Positions 42,590 to 51,332 of a DNA stretch of 64,000 nucleotides are shown here, in pieces. The DNA is from Halobium salinum (GTDB lineage Archaea; Halobacteriota; Halobacteria; Halobacteriales; Haloferacaceae). The translations under genes were made by a program, and so were the position numbers. The stretch's first letter is position 1. Every line of letters begins with the position of its first letter. The stretch is taken from NCBI RefSeq assembly GCF_026586625.1, contig NZ_JAODIW010000005.1, forward strand, positions 248,001-312,000, written 5' to 3'. The notes under the pieces were generated by a model, which worked only from the letters and a program-made list of their open reading frames with translations, searched no databases and was not told the origin of the DNA.

Positions 42590-43370
42590 ATATCGTCCGC
42601 CAGCCGCCATCGACCATCAGAACCTCGCCGGTCACGTAGTCGGCATCGTCACTGGCGAGATAGAGGGCGGCCCCGGCGACGTCTCCGGGTGTTCCCGCAC
42701 GTCCTGCAGGAACTGGTTTGATGAGGTCGTCCTTCTGAGCTGCCTCCGGCGCCTGCTCCGACCATCCGTCGATGAACTCCGTGGCTATCTGGCCGGGGCC
42801 AACTGCGTTTACTCTGATGTCGTGGTCCGCTAGTTCGAGGGCTGCCCCTCGAGTGATCATCTTGACAGCGGCCTTCGTCGAGTCGTACTGTATCTGGTCG
42901 TGTTGAGCCACGAACGAACTGATCGAGGCAGTGTTGACGATTGTACCCTCGACACCACGGTCGATCATGTCCTGTGCTGCCGCCTGGCAGCCGAAGAACA
43001 CTCCCTTCGCATTGACCTGATGGATCTTCTCGAATTCGTCTTCGGAGACGTCGAGCAGGCTCCCGCCGATGAACAACCCTGCATTGTTCACCATCACGTC
43101 GACACCGCCGTGTTCCCGGGCACGTTCGACGACCGCACGAATCTCGTCGGCGTTCGAAACGTCCGTTTCCACGAACTCGGACGTTCCACCCTGATTCCGG
43201 ATCGCTTCGTGCGTCGGCGTCTCCGCGACTTTGGGCTCGGACTCGATGTCCGCGTTCAGTACTGTCGCCCCCGCGTCGGCGAAGCGTAGCGCGATCGCAC
43301 GTCCGATACCAGAGGTCGCGCCGGTGACCACGACGGTGTCTCCCTCGAAGTCGGTGCTGTAGTCAGGCAT
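42588..43370 (-). CDS. SDR-family dehydrogenase
   Basis: A 260-residue short-chain dehydrogenase. [20 protein letters not shown] (12-31) binds cofactor; NADIES follows strand 2 (Asp, NAD-type); NNAGLFIGG; catalytic Ser in NTASISSF and YxxxK in [12 protein letters not shown]-terminal [16 protein letters not shown] use ATG 43370, 25-32 nt after the TATA CTTTATTT (plus 43395-43402), rather than the in-frame upstream start. It is first in the leftward row SDR-aldolase-DeoR-hydrolase. It likely oxidises a sugar or sugar acid in the same pathway. Confidence 0.92.
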   Translation of the reverse strand: MPDYSTDFEGDTVVVTGATSGIGRAIALRFADAGATVLNADIESEPKVAETPTHEAIRNQGGTSEFVETDVSNADEIRAVVERAREHGGVDVMVNNAGLFIGGSLLDVSEDEFEKIHQVNAKGVFFGCQAAAQDMIDRGVEGTIVNTASISSFVAQHDQIQYDSTKAAVKMITRGAALELADHDIRVNAVGPGQIATEFIDGWSEQAPEAAQKDDLIKPVPAGRAGTPGDVAGAALYLASDDADYVTGEVLMVDGGWRTI

Positions 43371-44614
43371 CGTAGCGAGTATGGGTGGATTTCGAAATAA
43401 AGATTTGGGGTCTTCCTGTCGAGCGCAGCTCATTTCCCACGTGTGTTGAATATTACTATTTATAGAAAGATGATTTTAGTATGAAATACCCAATATTAAT
43501 TTCTATATTGTTACATGATAACGAGAGGCGCCCCCATGAGACGCTGTGACGCTGTGTCCGAAATCGCACTAATAATCAGGTGGAATAGATTCTTTTGCGT
43601 GGTTTAGAGATAAATTACGAGATATCAGTCAGACACATACAGAGGTAGTGTAAATAACAGCACTAACCTCATTAGGTCTTCATTCACTACTCTCCATTCC
43701 ACATACAAGTATTATGATTTTTATTTGTATTGATTATTGACCCATGTTAGAGTCTCGCTGGTGGGTATACACACAGAGAGTCGTCGGACCGGAGACCGAC
43801 GTCGGTTGTCTATCGCTTCCGAACGGGATGTGGCGATTCAGTCTCACAGATGCGACTTGTGAACCGGCCGGGTCGTGACGTCGAACAACCGAGATAGTAC
43901 AGACCTGCTCGACACACGTCGTGGGGCAGGTGGTGAGGAGCGTCGTGAGCGTGAAACGCCGACGCTGCTCGTCGCATCGTTTCGCTGTCACGCGTACAGA
44001 CGTGGACTACTCGGAGTACTTCGAGTAAAGTCTCAAACCGGCTCGGTCCGCTCGTTTGTCAACCGGCCCGCTGACCGGCAAGCGACCGACCTCGTGAACA
44101 AAAATAACACCATTACACCTGTTATTATAGAGAGAACTGGTGTTTAGCGACCATGCAGCAGAGGTGGCTACGTTGACCGGAGTCCTATCGGCGTGAGTTT
44201 CGAAAAGTTCTGGCATCGTCTCACCCACTATTCGGTACAAGACCGCTTCGCTCGATGCATCTGTCTGAGAGACGTAGAGCCGAGCACGGGTTGCGTTCTT
44301 CGTCGAATGGCTTAGCAACGACGAGCACAAATCTAATGCTTCCGATCGGTTCGAAGAATTATCAGACTTCCGGCTCCCGATGAGGATAGGACGGTTACGC
44401 CGACGATACCGACGAAACGGCGCTGTTGGGTAGATACGCCCAACGTCGGGGAGTTCCGAGAGATGGAGCCCGTTGGAGGAATCGCAGACCAGAGATAGTG
44501 CGCTGGTCGACGCGCCGTCAGCGATGCCGTCCGAACGAACCCGACGGTCGCGACGGTCGCGATAGGTCCCCACGGATGGGGTACGTTTTTGTGAGGCCCG
44601 TTCCAGAGGAAGGT
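43371..44614. other. 1.2-kb region, AT-rich left part, no convincing gene
   Basis: 43430-43740 is strongly AT-rich with no credible frame. 43740-44580 has open frames on both strands, including a minus-strand frame over 44007-44573 (contains RLYVSQTDASSEAVLYRIVG), but none has the acidic composition of neighbours and I recognise no family. AATAACA (44103-44109) and TGTTATT (44120-44126) form a small inverted repeat. TACGTTTTTG (44582-44591) is the likely TATA of the ThuA gene. Confidence 0.5.
43395..43402 (-). promoter_or_regulatory. TATA box of SDR-aldolase-DeoR row
   Basis: CTTTATTT on the minus strand, 25-32 nt upstream of ATG 43370, the archaeal TATA position for a leaderless mRNA. Confidence 0.5.
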
Positions 44615-45367
44615 ATGTCGAACGACATCCGCGTCACCGTCTGGAACGAGTTCGTCCACGAACAGGAGAGCGAGACGGTCGCCGAAGTGTACCCGGACGG
44701 AATCCACGCCGTCGTCGCCGACGCCCTGCGCGAGGGCGGCTTCGACGTGGAGACCGCGACCCTGCAGGAGCCCGAACACGGCCTCACCGAGGCAGTCCTC
44801 GACGACACCGACGTGCTCACCTGGTGGGGCCACGCCGCTCACGACGAGGTGTCCGACGAGGTCGTGGAGCGCGTGAAGTCGCGGGTGCTCGATGGGATGG
44901 GGTTGCTCGTGCTCCACTCGGGGCACTTCTCCAAGATATTTCGTGAACTGATGGGGACGAGTTGCGCCCTCAAGTGGCGGGAGGCCGCGGAGACCGAACG
45001 CCTGTGGGTGACGAACCCCGCCCACCCCATCGTCGACGGGGTCGACGAGTACATCGAGGTACCCGACGCAGAGATGTACGGCGAACACTTCGACATCCCG
45101 GAGCCGGACTCGCTCGTCTTCACCTCCTGGTTCGAGGGCGGTGAGGTGTTCCGTTCCGGCTGTTGTTACTATCGCGGCGAGGGGCGCGTGTTCTACTTCC
45201 GGCCGGGGCACGAGACGTACCCGGTGTACCATCAGGAGGATATTCGGCAGGTGCTCCGCAACGCCTGCGGGTGGGCGGCGCCGAACGACGACGGTCCGGC
45301 GGTCGTCCGCGGGAATCACGAGCCGTTGGCGGAAATCGACACCTCCGACGACCGGACCGTCCACTGA
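44615..45367 (+). CDS. ThuA-like (trehalose-utilisation) glutamine-amidotransferase-fold protein
   Basis: A 250-residue cytoplasmic protein. [20 protein letters not shown] (5-24), [58 protein letters not shown] (about 96-113) and [20 protein letters not shown] match the ThuA family of class I glutamine-amidotransferase-like folds; the nucleophile Cys of true amidotransferases is replaced by Ser in LHSGHFS. ThuA-like proteins act in oxidation or processing of disaccharides by an unclear mechanism. ATG 44615 lies after a TATA-like TACGTTTTTG. It is monocistronic. Confidence 0.9.
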   Translation: MSNDIRVTVWNEFVHEQESETVAEVYPDGIHAVVADALREGGFDVETATLQEPEHGLTEAVLDDTDVLTWWGHAAHDEVSDEVVERVKSRVLDGMGLLVLHSGHFSKIFRELMGTSCALKWREAAETERLWVTNPAHPIVDGVDEYIEVPDAEMYGEHFDIPEPDSLVFTSWFEGGEVFRSGCCYYRGEGRVFYFRPGHETYPVYHQEDIRQVLRNACGWAAPNDDGPAVVRGNHEPLAEIDTSDDRTVH

Positions 45368-45518
45368 GCCGGGTGCGTCCGACCGAACCGGCCCCTTCCG
45401 GAACTGTCGGCCCCCTCCGCGTCGCTGCGGCGTTTCCGCTCGTCTCGCGGACCCACAGCCGTCGCTGTCTCTCGTCGGAAAGCGAGTAGAACGAGGATAT
45501 CAGTACCTGGGGAAAGAG

Positions 45519-45536
45519 GAGAGAGAGAGAGAGAGA
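45519..45536. repeat. (GA)n dinucleotide tract
   Basis: An uninterrupted GA repeat (CT on the other strand) of about 18 nt lies between the convergent ThuA gene and the small gene at 45568. In the minus direction it is a pyrimidine CT run downstream of a stop and could assist termination; it is also slippage-prone. Confidence 0.6.
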
Positions 45537-45567
45537 ACGAAGCCCGTCGCCGGGCCCGGTAGTTACA

Positions 45568-45735
45568 TTACTTGTTGTACGTGTCGGGGATCAGTACGAC
45601 TCCGTGGAAGTCGAACAGGTTTCCGACGATTTCGTCGATGCGGTCGAGGTCGGGCGAAATCGCTGCTGCGGGCAGGTAGAAATCCGTGTCCGTCTTCTCG
45701 CTGGCGTTCGAATCGAACTCGGTCAGTTCACTCAT
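45568..45735 (-). CDS. 55-residue acidic protein, unknown
   Basis: Starts MSELTEFDSNASEKTDTDFY and ends FDFHGVVLIPDTYNK. Minus-strand AAGGAGGGA lies about 22 nt upstream, and a longer in-frame extension is possible but less acidic. Composition is typically haloarchaeal; AAAISPDLDRIDEIVGNLFD looks like one amphipathic helix. No family recognised. The C-terminal FHGVVLIPDTYN is hydrophobic. Confidence 0.55.
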   Translation of the reverse strand: MSELTEFDSNASEKTDTDFYLPAAAISPDLDRIDEIVGNLFDFHGVVLIPDTYNK

Positions 45736-46306
45736 CTCGGTCACTGCTTGTAGCCGTCCCTCCTTAGCCCCTAGCGTGTATAGGTACGGGCCTTTTTGAA
45801 TGACAGAATCCGTATAATTGTTACTGACGGACCGGTACTGCGACCGGCCCCCCGCCGGTCGACCGGGAGACGGGAATCCCCCGACCCGACCGTCGAGAGA
45901 CGAGTGGTCGACGCAGCCCGCCTCACGTCGGTCGTGGGCGACGCCGCCTCGACTCACTCCGTCACGGAAGGTAACACGCGTCTACGGTGTATAGCGGTGG
46001 GCATGTAATATGCCACCCATTCAAATCCACCCTCGTGTCTTCCCCGTCGGTGCGCAGTTGTGGCGCCATTTTTCGTACAATTACTTCTGTCCACTCTTAT
46101 CTCCGAGAGACCCAAAGTAGTCGTCCGCTGGCGCGCCGCGCCCCCGAACGAGAACACTTAACACACCAGTATATGTACGCATTCGCACCGAGGTAAACGG
46201 CATCAGCAACAATGAGATACGAACGCGCGGAGTCCGGAGACGATATGTGGCCACACCGGCGTCGGGTGGACGGGCGTAGCTGTCGACAGTGGGGTGAACA
46301 GCACCG
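45736..46306. other. Intergenic region before HTH regulator
   Basis: About 570 bp with no convincing frame. Near 46159-46176 the run CTTAACACACCAGTATATG is AT-rich and may hold promoter elements, but it is about 130 nt from ATG 46307. No repeat of note was seen. Confidence 0.45.
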
Positions 46307-46966
46307 ATGTCGATAACTGCCAAGATACACATCGAACACGACCGGCTCGCGCTCGTCCCGACGCTACGCGTCCTCGACGACGTGAAAATCAGAGTCATCT
46401 CCCAGGGGACGACCAACCCGGGGGCGACCGTCTTCCCGTTCCTCGTCGAGTACGACGACCGGGAGGCCTTGGAGAGCGCGCTGGACGACGACCCGACGGT
46501 CGCGAGCTACGAGCTCGTCGACTGGGGGGACGGAAACGGAATCTACTACATCGAGCACGCCGGCGAGACGAAACTGATCAGCACCATCGTGACGGACGTC
46601 AACGGGTTCCTGGCGAACACAGAGACCAAGGGGAACGGCTGGCTCGTCCGGCTCCTCCTCCCGAACCGGGAGGCGCTCAACTCGGTGTGGGAGTACGCGC
46701 GGGAGAACGACATCTCGCTCGATATCATCGAGATATACGGGAACGAGAGCGCGGGGACCGAGAGCTCGTACGGGCTCACCCTCGAACAGCGGGTCGCTCT
46801 CCAGACCGCCTACGAGAAGGGGTACTTTCGGGAGCCGCGGGACATCTCCCTGAACGAGGTCGCAGAGGAGATGGGGCTGTCGTCGACGGCGATGAGCGGT
46901 CGGCTCCGCCGCGGGATGCGGAACCTCGTCGCCGCGACGATCGCCGAACCGGACGAAGCGGAGTAG
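46307..46966 (+). CDS. Bacterioopsin-activator-type HTH regulator (HTH-10)
   Basis: A 219-residue DNA-binding protein. Residues 1-150 form the haloarchaeal Bat-type sensor region (IHIEHDRLALVPTLRVLDDV, FPFLVEYDDREALESALDDD, YIEHAGETKLISTIVTDVNG). The C-terminal HTH-10 domain is LTLEQRVALQTAYEKGYFRE (about 155-174), PRDISLNEVAEEMGLSSTAM and SGRLRRGMRNLVAATIAEPD. The order (LTxxQ..al..A...GYF..PR..s..elA..lgiS) is diagnostic. It has no GAF/PAS domain. The target is unknown; it precedes the one-carbon region by 0.7 kb and could regulate it. Confidence 0.92.
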   Translation: MSITAKIHIEHDRLALVPTLRVLDDVKIRVISQGTTNPGATVFPFLVEYDDREALESALDDDPTVASYELVDWGDGNGIYYIEHAGETKLISTIVTDVNGFLANTETKGNGWLVRLLLPNREALNSVWEYARENDISLDIIEIYGNESAGTESSYGLTLEQRVALQTAYEKGYFREPRDISLNEVAEEMGLSSTAMSGRLRRGMRNLVAATIAEPDEAE

Positions 46967-47035
46967 GGCTCCGACCGTCGAGCACCCCAGATACAGATAT
47001 ATTTAGTTAGATAAGTCGTCGCGAGTTCGCCCGCG

Positions 47036-47299
47036 TCACTTCGACCCGCGCTCCTGGTACACCGGTCGCAGGGACGTACTGTCCTTCCCGTAGCCGAGCC
47101 ACGAGCTAAGCAGGGTGGCGACGAACACCAAGTACACCGGAAACAGGATAAACAGCGTGTACGCCGCCAGGGCGAGGGTGAGTCGCCCAGTGGCGTACAG
47201 AAGTCCGATGGTCACGAGCCCCGGAACGGCGCCGGCTACGGTACCGTACCGGAACGCGGCGTTGGCTGCGGGGCCCGGCGACACACGGATTCGATCCAT
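47036..47299 (-). CDS. Small two-helix membrane protein
   Basis: An 87-residue protein starting at ATG 47299: MDRIRVSPGPAANAAFRYGT. Two or three hydrophobic helices (about 18-38, 41-65) with VTIGLLYATGRLTLALAAYT and LFILFPVYLVFVATLLSSWL are followed by a polar tail. No family recognised. Convergent with the HTH regulator. Confidence 0.6.
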   Translation of the reverse strand: MDRIRVSPGPAANAAFRYGTVAGAVPGLVTIGLLYATGRLTLALAAYTLFILFPVYLVFVATLLSSWLGYGKDSTSLRPVYQERGSK

Positions 47300-47615
47300 A
47301 AGTTCACTACTACCCGAAGACGAATAAGAAATTCGCGGGGCGCGATGCCGCGTCACCGCTTGGCTCACCGCCCGTCCGAACTCGGCTCGCCGCCGCCACG
47401 GGTGTAGGGGCCTGCCGAATTCGACAGCCGGTTCGACTTCGCGTAACGCCGTGATCACCGACCCGACTGCCGTTTCGGTCGCCAACGGACGCGCCCCCGT
47501 GTGTCCGGCTACATACAAACACGCCTCTATCCGCCTGCGTCCAACGACGGACATGACAGCCCCTTCATGCGAAAATTCCCGGGGGTACATAAAAGATAGA
47601 GGCTATTAACACCGT

Positions 47616-47623
47616 CATTTATC
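47616..47623 (+). promoter_or_regulatory. TATA box of DmdA-like gene
   Basis: CATTTATC lies 28-35 nt upstream of ATG 47651, with an AT-rich block (ATAAAAGATAG, 47589-47599) further upstream. The mRNA is expected to have little or no leader. Confidence 0.45.
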
Positions 47624-47650
47624 TGGGTTTACCATGTTGAATCGAATGCC

Positions 47651-49024
47651 ATGACAGAGGATGCCGACCACCCGAACCATCCGAGTATCGACCAGTCCGA
47701 CCGCGTCTTACCACGCAACCTGCGCCAGAGCGGCGACCCCGGCATTCAGATGCTGGTTTCGACCCGCGTGCGCAAGTCCCCCTTCTTCGACAAGTCGTTC
47801 AACGAGGAAGGCGCCTGGCGCTGTACGGTGTACAACCGGACGTACCACCCGCGCGGCCTCGTCGAGCCCGAGGACGGCGGTGCGATGGCCGAGTACGAGG
47901 CGCTGACCGAGAAAGTCACCCTCTGGGACGTCGCCGTCGAGCGTCAGATCCGCGTGAAGGGACCGGACGCCGAGGCGCTCACCGACTACGTCATCACGCG
48001 TGACGCCACCCAGATCGAACCGATGCACGGGAAGTACGTCATCCTCTGCAACGAGGACGGCGGCATCCTCAACGACCCCATCCTGCTCCGGGTCGAGGAG
48101 GACGAGTTCTGGTTCTCCATCTCGGACTCCACGCTGATGCAGTGGCTCCAGGGCGTCAACGTCGGCAAGGACTTCGACGTCGAGATCGACGAAATCGACG
48201 TCGCCCCGATGCAGATTCAGGGGCCGCTGTCCGAGGACGTCATGGTCGACGTCGTCGGCGACGAGGTCAGCGACATCCCGTACTACGGTCTGATGGAGGC
48301 CGAGATCAACGGCTGTGAGGTGCTCGTCAGCCAGACCGGGTTCTCCGGCGAGAAGGGCTTCGAAGTGTACGTGAAGGACGCCATGGAGAACGCGGAGCGC
48401 GTCTGGGACCCGGTGCTCGACACGGTCAAGGAGCACGGCGGGATGCAGATCGCGCCCGGGCACCACCGACGTATCGCGGCCGGTATCCTCTCGTGGGGTC
48501 AGGACATGGACCACGAGACCTCGCCGTTCCAGGTCAACTTGGGCTACCAAGTCCCCGACGACAAGGAGGGCGACTACATCGGCAAGGAGGTACTCGAACA
48601 GCAGAAGGAGCAGATCGAGAACGGCGAGTACCCGTTCAACCTCAAGCTGGTCGGCCTCAAGATGGCCGGCGAGCCGATCCGCGACTACGCGCCCGACTTC
48701 TGGATCGTCTCCGACCCCGACACGGGCGAGGAGTGCGGCTACATGACGTCGCCGTGGTGGAACCCCGAACTCGAGACGAACATCGGCCTCGGGTTCGTCC
48801 CCGCGGAGAAGCTCCAGAACGAGACCGACGCGCAGCTCAACGACGAAATCTACGAGGAGGACCTCGACATCGAGTTCCAGGTCCACCTCCCCGACGAGTA
48901 CTCCGAGGAGGAGGACGAGCCCGTCTACGCCACGGTCGGCGAGGTTCCGTTCAAGGAGTCCGTCAACCCGAGCGCCCGCGAGCAGGCGAAACTCAGCGCG
49001 GCGCAGGAAGCCAGCAACGACTAG
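47651..49024 (+). CDS. GcvT-fold folate-dependent methyltransferase (DmdA-like)
   Basis: A 457-residue aminomethyltransferase-family protein. STRVRKSPFFDKSFNEEGAW (about 37-56), YNRTYHPRGLV, YEALTEKVTLWDVAVERQIR (about 80-99), VKGPDAEAL and QTGFSGEKGFEVYV follow the pattern of dimethylsulfoniopropionate demethylase DmdA and of LigM/DesA-type O-demethylases, which pass a methyl group to tetrahydrofolate. It is longer than DmdA (about 370) by an insert and an acidic C-terminal tail (about 400-457). Nearby MTHFR, two dimethylglycine/sarcosine-type dehydrogenases and a BCCT transporter support methyl removal from an osmolyte; DMSP is one option among others. A T6 run follows the gene. Confidence 0.85.
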   Translation: MTEDADHPNHPSIDQSDRVLPRNLRQSGDPGIQMLVSTRVRKSPFFDKSFNEEGAWRCTVYNRTYHPRGLVEPEDGGAMAEYEALTEKVTLWDVAVERQIRVKGPDAEALTDYVITRDATQIEPMHGKYVILCNEDGGILNDPILLRVEEDEFWFSISDSTLMQWLQGVNVGKDFDVEIDEIDVAPMQIQGPLSEDVMVDVVGDEVSDIPYYGLMEAEINGCEVLVSQTGFSGEKGFEVYVKDAMENAERVWDPVLDTVKEHGGMQIAPGHHRRIAAGILSWGQDMDHETSPFQVNLGYQVPDDKEGDYIGKEVLEQQKEQIENGEYPFNLKLVGLKMAGEPIRDYAPDFWIVSDPDTGEECGYMTSPWWNPELETNIGLGFVPAEKLQNETDAQLNDEIYEEDLDIEFQVHLPDEYSEEEDEPVYATVGEVPFKESVNPSAREQAKLSAAQEASND

Positions 49025-49056
49025 TCGGAACGCCGCTGGACACCCTCGATTCGAAC

Positions 49057-49062
49057 TTTTTT
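49057..49062 (+). terminator. T-tract terminator
   Basis: TTTTTT 33-38 nt after the stop of the DmdA-like gene, just before the decayed oxidase gene. T-rich runs of this length are typical haloarchaeal transcription ends. Confidence 0.5.
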
Positions 49063-49079
49063 CACGCCGGCCCCTGCCG

Positions 49080-49691
49080 ATGACGACAGGTTCCCCGATG
49101 GACGAGCGGGCGAGGGCGGCCATCGACACGTTGCGTGAGCGCGTCCGTGGCGCGGTTCTCGAACCCGGTGACGACGAGTACGAGGACGGTCGTAGTACCC
49201 TGTGGAACACCCGCATCGACCGCGAGCCAGCAGTCGTGGTCGGGTGTGCCAGCGCGGCCGACGTCGTCGCCGGCGTCAACGTCGGCCGCGAGTTCGGCCT
49301 CCCGCTCTCGGTGAAGGGCGGCGGCCACCACGTCTCGGGGAGCGCCGTCTGTGAGGACCGGTATCACGCTCGACCTCGGGCCGATGAACTGGATGCGCGT
49401 CGACCCCAAGGGGCGGACGGCCCGCGTCGGTCCCGGCGCGACATGGGGCGACGTAGACTGCGAGACGCAGGCGTTCGGGCTGGCCGTTCCGGGCGGACAG
49501 GACCCCGACATCGGCGTCCCCGGCCCGACCCTCGGGGCGGCGTCGGCTGGCCCAGTCGGAAGTACGGACTCACCTGCGACAACCTCCTGTCGACCGACGT
49601 CGTCACCGCCGGAGGTGACCTGGTCCGCGCGAGCGAGGCGGTCCACCCGAACCTGTTCCGGGCGACCCACCACGTCGAGCCGAACGAGTGA
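49080..49691 (+). pseudogene. Berberine-bridge-type FAD oxidase, truncated and frameshifted
   Basis: From ATG 49080 the frame encodes the start of a PCMH-type FAD-binding oxidase (TLWNTRIDREPAVVVGCASA, ADVVAGVNVGREFGLPLSVK, GGGHHVSGSAV, the flavin-linking GGGH region). Near 49350-49360 the match shifts to the +1 frame (TLDLGPMNWMRVDPKGRTA, RVGPGATWGDVD), and near 49535-49550 it shifts back (SRKYGLTCDNLLSTDVVTAG, ASEAVHPNLF). It then breaks off at RATHHVEPNE, where about 250 further residues (FAD-domain end, substrate and BBE domains) are missing. Decayed remnant; no functional product expected. Confidence 0.8.
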
Positions 49692-49873
49692 CCGGACAGG
49701 CGACCGGGCGTATCCGCGTCGCGTCGTCGAGCGTGTCCACACCACGTCGACCGTCGTGTCGACGGTCGTGTCGGAACGGGCCACCGAGGACCGGGACCGT
49801 CCGCGAAGCCGACGGACTCCAAACCGGAGGCCCGCCGAAGCTCCCTTTCCCCGGGGTCTCGTAACCTCCTCCC

Positions 49874-50266
49874 GTGACAGACGAGTTCGCCATCGTCGAC
49901 CCCGACGACGTCGAGGACGAACGATTTCAGACCTGCGAGACGACCGTTCGGAAACTGACAGCGCCCCTCGACGCGACAGAGCTACGCGCGAACCAGGTGC
50001 TCGTCGACCCCGGCGAGGTAACCACGCCCCACACCCACGAGGGTCAGGAGGAGCTGTTCGTGGCGATGACCGCCGGCGAGATCGAGATCGAGGGCGACCT
50101 GCACGCCGTCCCGGCGGGCGGCGTCGTCCGCGTCGGCCCCGACGTCGTCAGAAACCTCTGTAACCGGACCGGCGAGTCGACACACGTCTGGCTCGCGCTT
50201 GGCGCGCCGCCGGTCGGCTCCGTCGAGGACTTCGGCGCCTACGTCGTCCCCGACGAGGAGGACTGA
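49874..50266 (+). CDS. Cupin-domain protein
   Basis: A 130-residue beta-barrel protein from GTG 49874. LVDPGEVTTPHTHEGQEELF (about 43-62) carries the first cupin motif (H-x-H...E), and GDLHAVPAGGVVRVGPDVVR leads to the second motif, where the usual His is absent (PDVVRNLCNRTGES). It therefore keeps two His and one Glu of the metal site. Possible roles: metal-dependent enzyme, sugar/acid binding or regulation. It lies between the decayed oxidase and convergent MTHFR; no operon. Confidence 0.83.
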   Translation: MTDEFAIVDPDDVEDERFQTCETTVRKLTAPLDATELRANQVLVDPGEVTTPHTHEGQEELFVAMTAGEIEIEGDLHAVPAGGVVRVGPDVVRNLCNRTGESTHVWLALGAPPVGSVEDFGAYVVPDEED

Positions 50267-50362
50267 GTCGGGGGTCGCCGCCGATAGCGCCCCCGCGACG
50301 GAGGCGACTCCGGCCAAGTCGGGCTCGACTCTCCGAACTCGTCGACCCGCCGACCGCGGGCG

Positions 50363-51250
50363 CTACCGCTTGAGTCGTTCGAGCCGCCAGGACTCGAGGT
50401 CGGCCGTCTGGTTGAACGCGTAGATGTGGACGCCACGGATACCGTACGACTCGTCGGCGACGTACGGCGCGAGTCCGTCGATGAGCTCGTCGGGCTTGTA
50501 CGTCCCCCGGGAGCCGATGAGCTGACGGACGAACCCGAGGATACCCGTCGTCTTCTTCAGGAACTTGATCGAATCACCGACGCCGACCTTCTGTGAAATC
50601 TGCAGCAGGCGCTGGTACTTCATCACGCCCGGGATACCGACTTCGACCGGGAGGTCGACCCCCCGGTCGCGCAGCTCCGAGATCCACTCGAGCACCGTCT
50701 CGGGGTCGTAGCAGAGCTGTGTGACGATGTAGGTCGCGAACGGCTCCTTCCGTTCCATCGACTCCCGAAGCGTCTCGTCGGAGAGGAAGTCGTGGCCCTC
50801 GGGGTAGCCCGTGATACCGACCTCCTCGAACTCGTACTCGGTCTCCTCGAGCGCCGTGAGCAGGTCGTACGCCGACTCGAACTCGCCGGCCGGCTCCTCG
50901 CGGTCGCCGCCGGGGACGAAGATGTCCGTGACGCCCGCCTCGGTGAGCCGGCGCGCGATCTCCTCTAAGTGCTCCCGGTCCTCCACGTAGCGGGCGGCGA
51001 CGTGCGGGACCACCTCGTACCCCTGTGCGACCGCCGCTTCGGTCTTCTCGACGGTCCGGTCGATGCCGAGTTGGGGCGACGTGGTGATGGCGACCGTCGC
51101 CCCGTCGGGGAGGTGGGTAATCTCCTCGTCGAAGCTCTCGAACGGCATGAGTTCGAAGCGGGCGTTGCCGAGGAGGACCTCGACGCCGTCGACGTCCTCG
51201 AGGTCGGCGACCGTCTTCGACTCCGTCTTCGACTCGGACTCCAGGGACAT
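50363..51250 (-). CDS. metF: Methylenetetrahydrofolate reductase
   Basis: A 295-residue flavoprotein interconverting 5,10-methylene- and 5-methyl-tetrahydrofolate. FELMPFESFDEEITHLPDGA (about 32-51), VEKTEAAVAQGYEVVPHVAA (about 67-86), TDIFVPGGDREEPAGEF (about 112-128), GITGYPEGHDFL, FATYIVTQLCYDPETVLEWI (about 167-186) and VPVEVGIPGV-like PVEVGIPGVMKYQRL match the MetF barrel, including the conserved D of GGD and Q of TQ. The start ATG 51250 gives the acidic haloarchaeal leader. With the DmdA-like and dimethylglycine-dehydrogenase-like proteins it connects methyl groups to the folate pool. Confidence 0.92.
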   Translation of the reverse strand: MSLESESKTESKTVADLEDVDGVEVLLGNARFELMPFESFDEEITHLPDGATVAITTSPQLGIDRTVEKTEAAVAQGYEVVPHVAARYVEDREHLEEIARRLTEAGVTDIFVPGGDREEPAGEFESAYDLLTALEETEYEFEEVGITGYPEGHDFLSDETLRESMERKEPFATYIVTQLCYDPETVLEWISELRDRGVDLPVEVGIPGVMKYQRLLQISQKVGVGDSIKFLKKTTGILGFVRQLIGSRGTYKPDELIDGLAPYVADESYGIRGVHIYAFNQTADLESWRLERLKR

Positions 51251-51332
51251 TGCTTGTGGTAGGGGTTGGCGTGCAGCCACTTCGCTTTGCGGGTGACTCA
51301 CAACACCCATTTAAGTAGCATCGGCGGGGGGT

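Noticed and set aside
44007-44573. 188-residue minus-strand frame before ThuA
   Set aside because: Ser/Arg-rich N-terminal half and no TATA or family; only the stretch around SQTDASSEAVLYRIVG looks protein-like, so at most a decayed remnant.
45519-45536. GA tract as part of a CRISPR or telomere-like repeat
   Set aside because: It is a single short dinucleotide run with no spaced repeat units.
49040-49062. GATTCGAAC, resembling a tRNA T-loop on the minus strand
   Set aside because: Flanking bases cannot form the T-stem (AAAAA against GAGGG) and no acceptor stem or anticodon arm is present.
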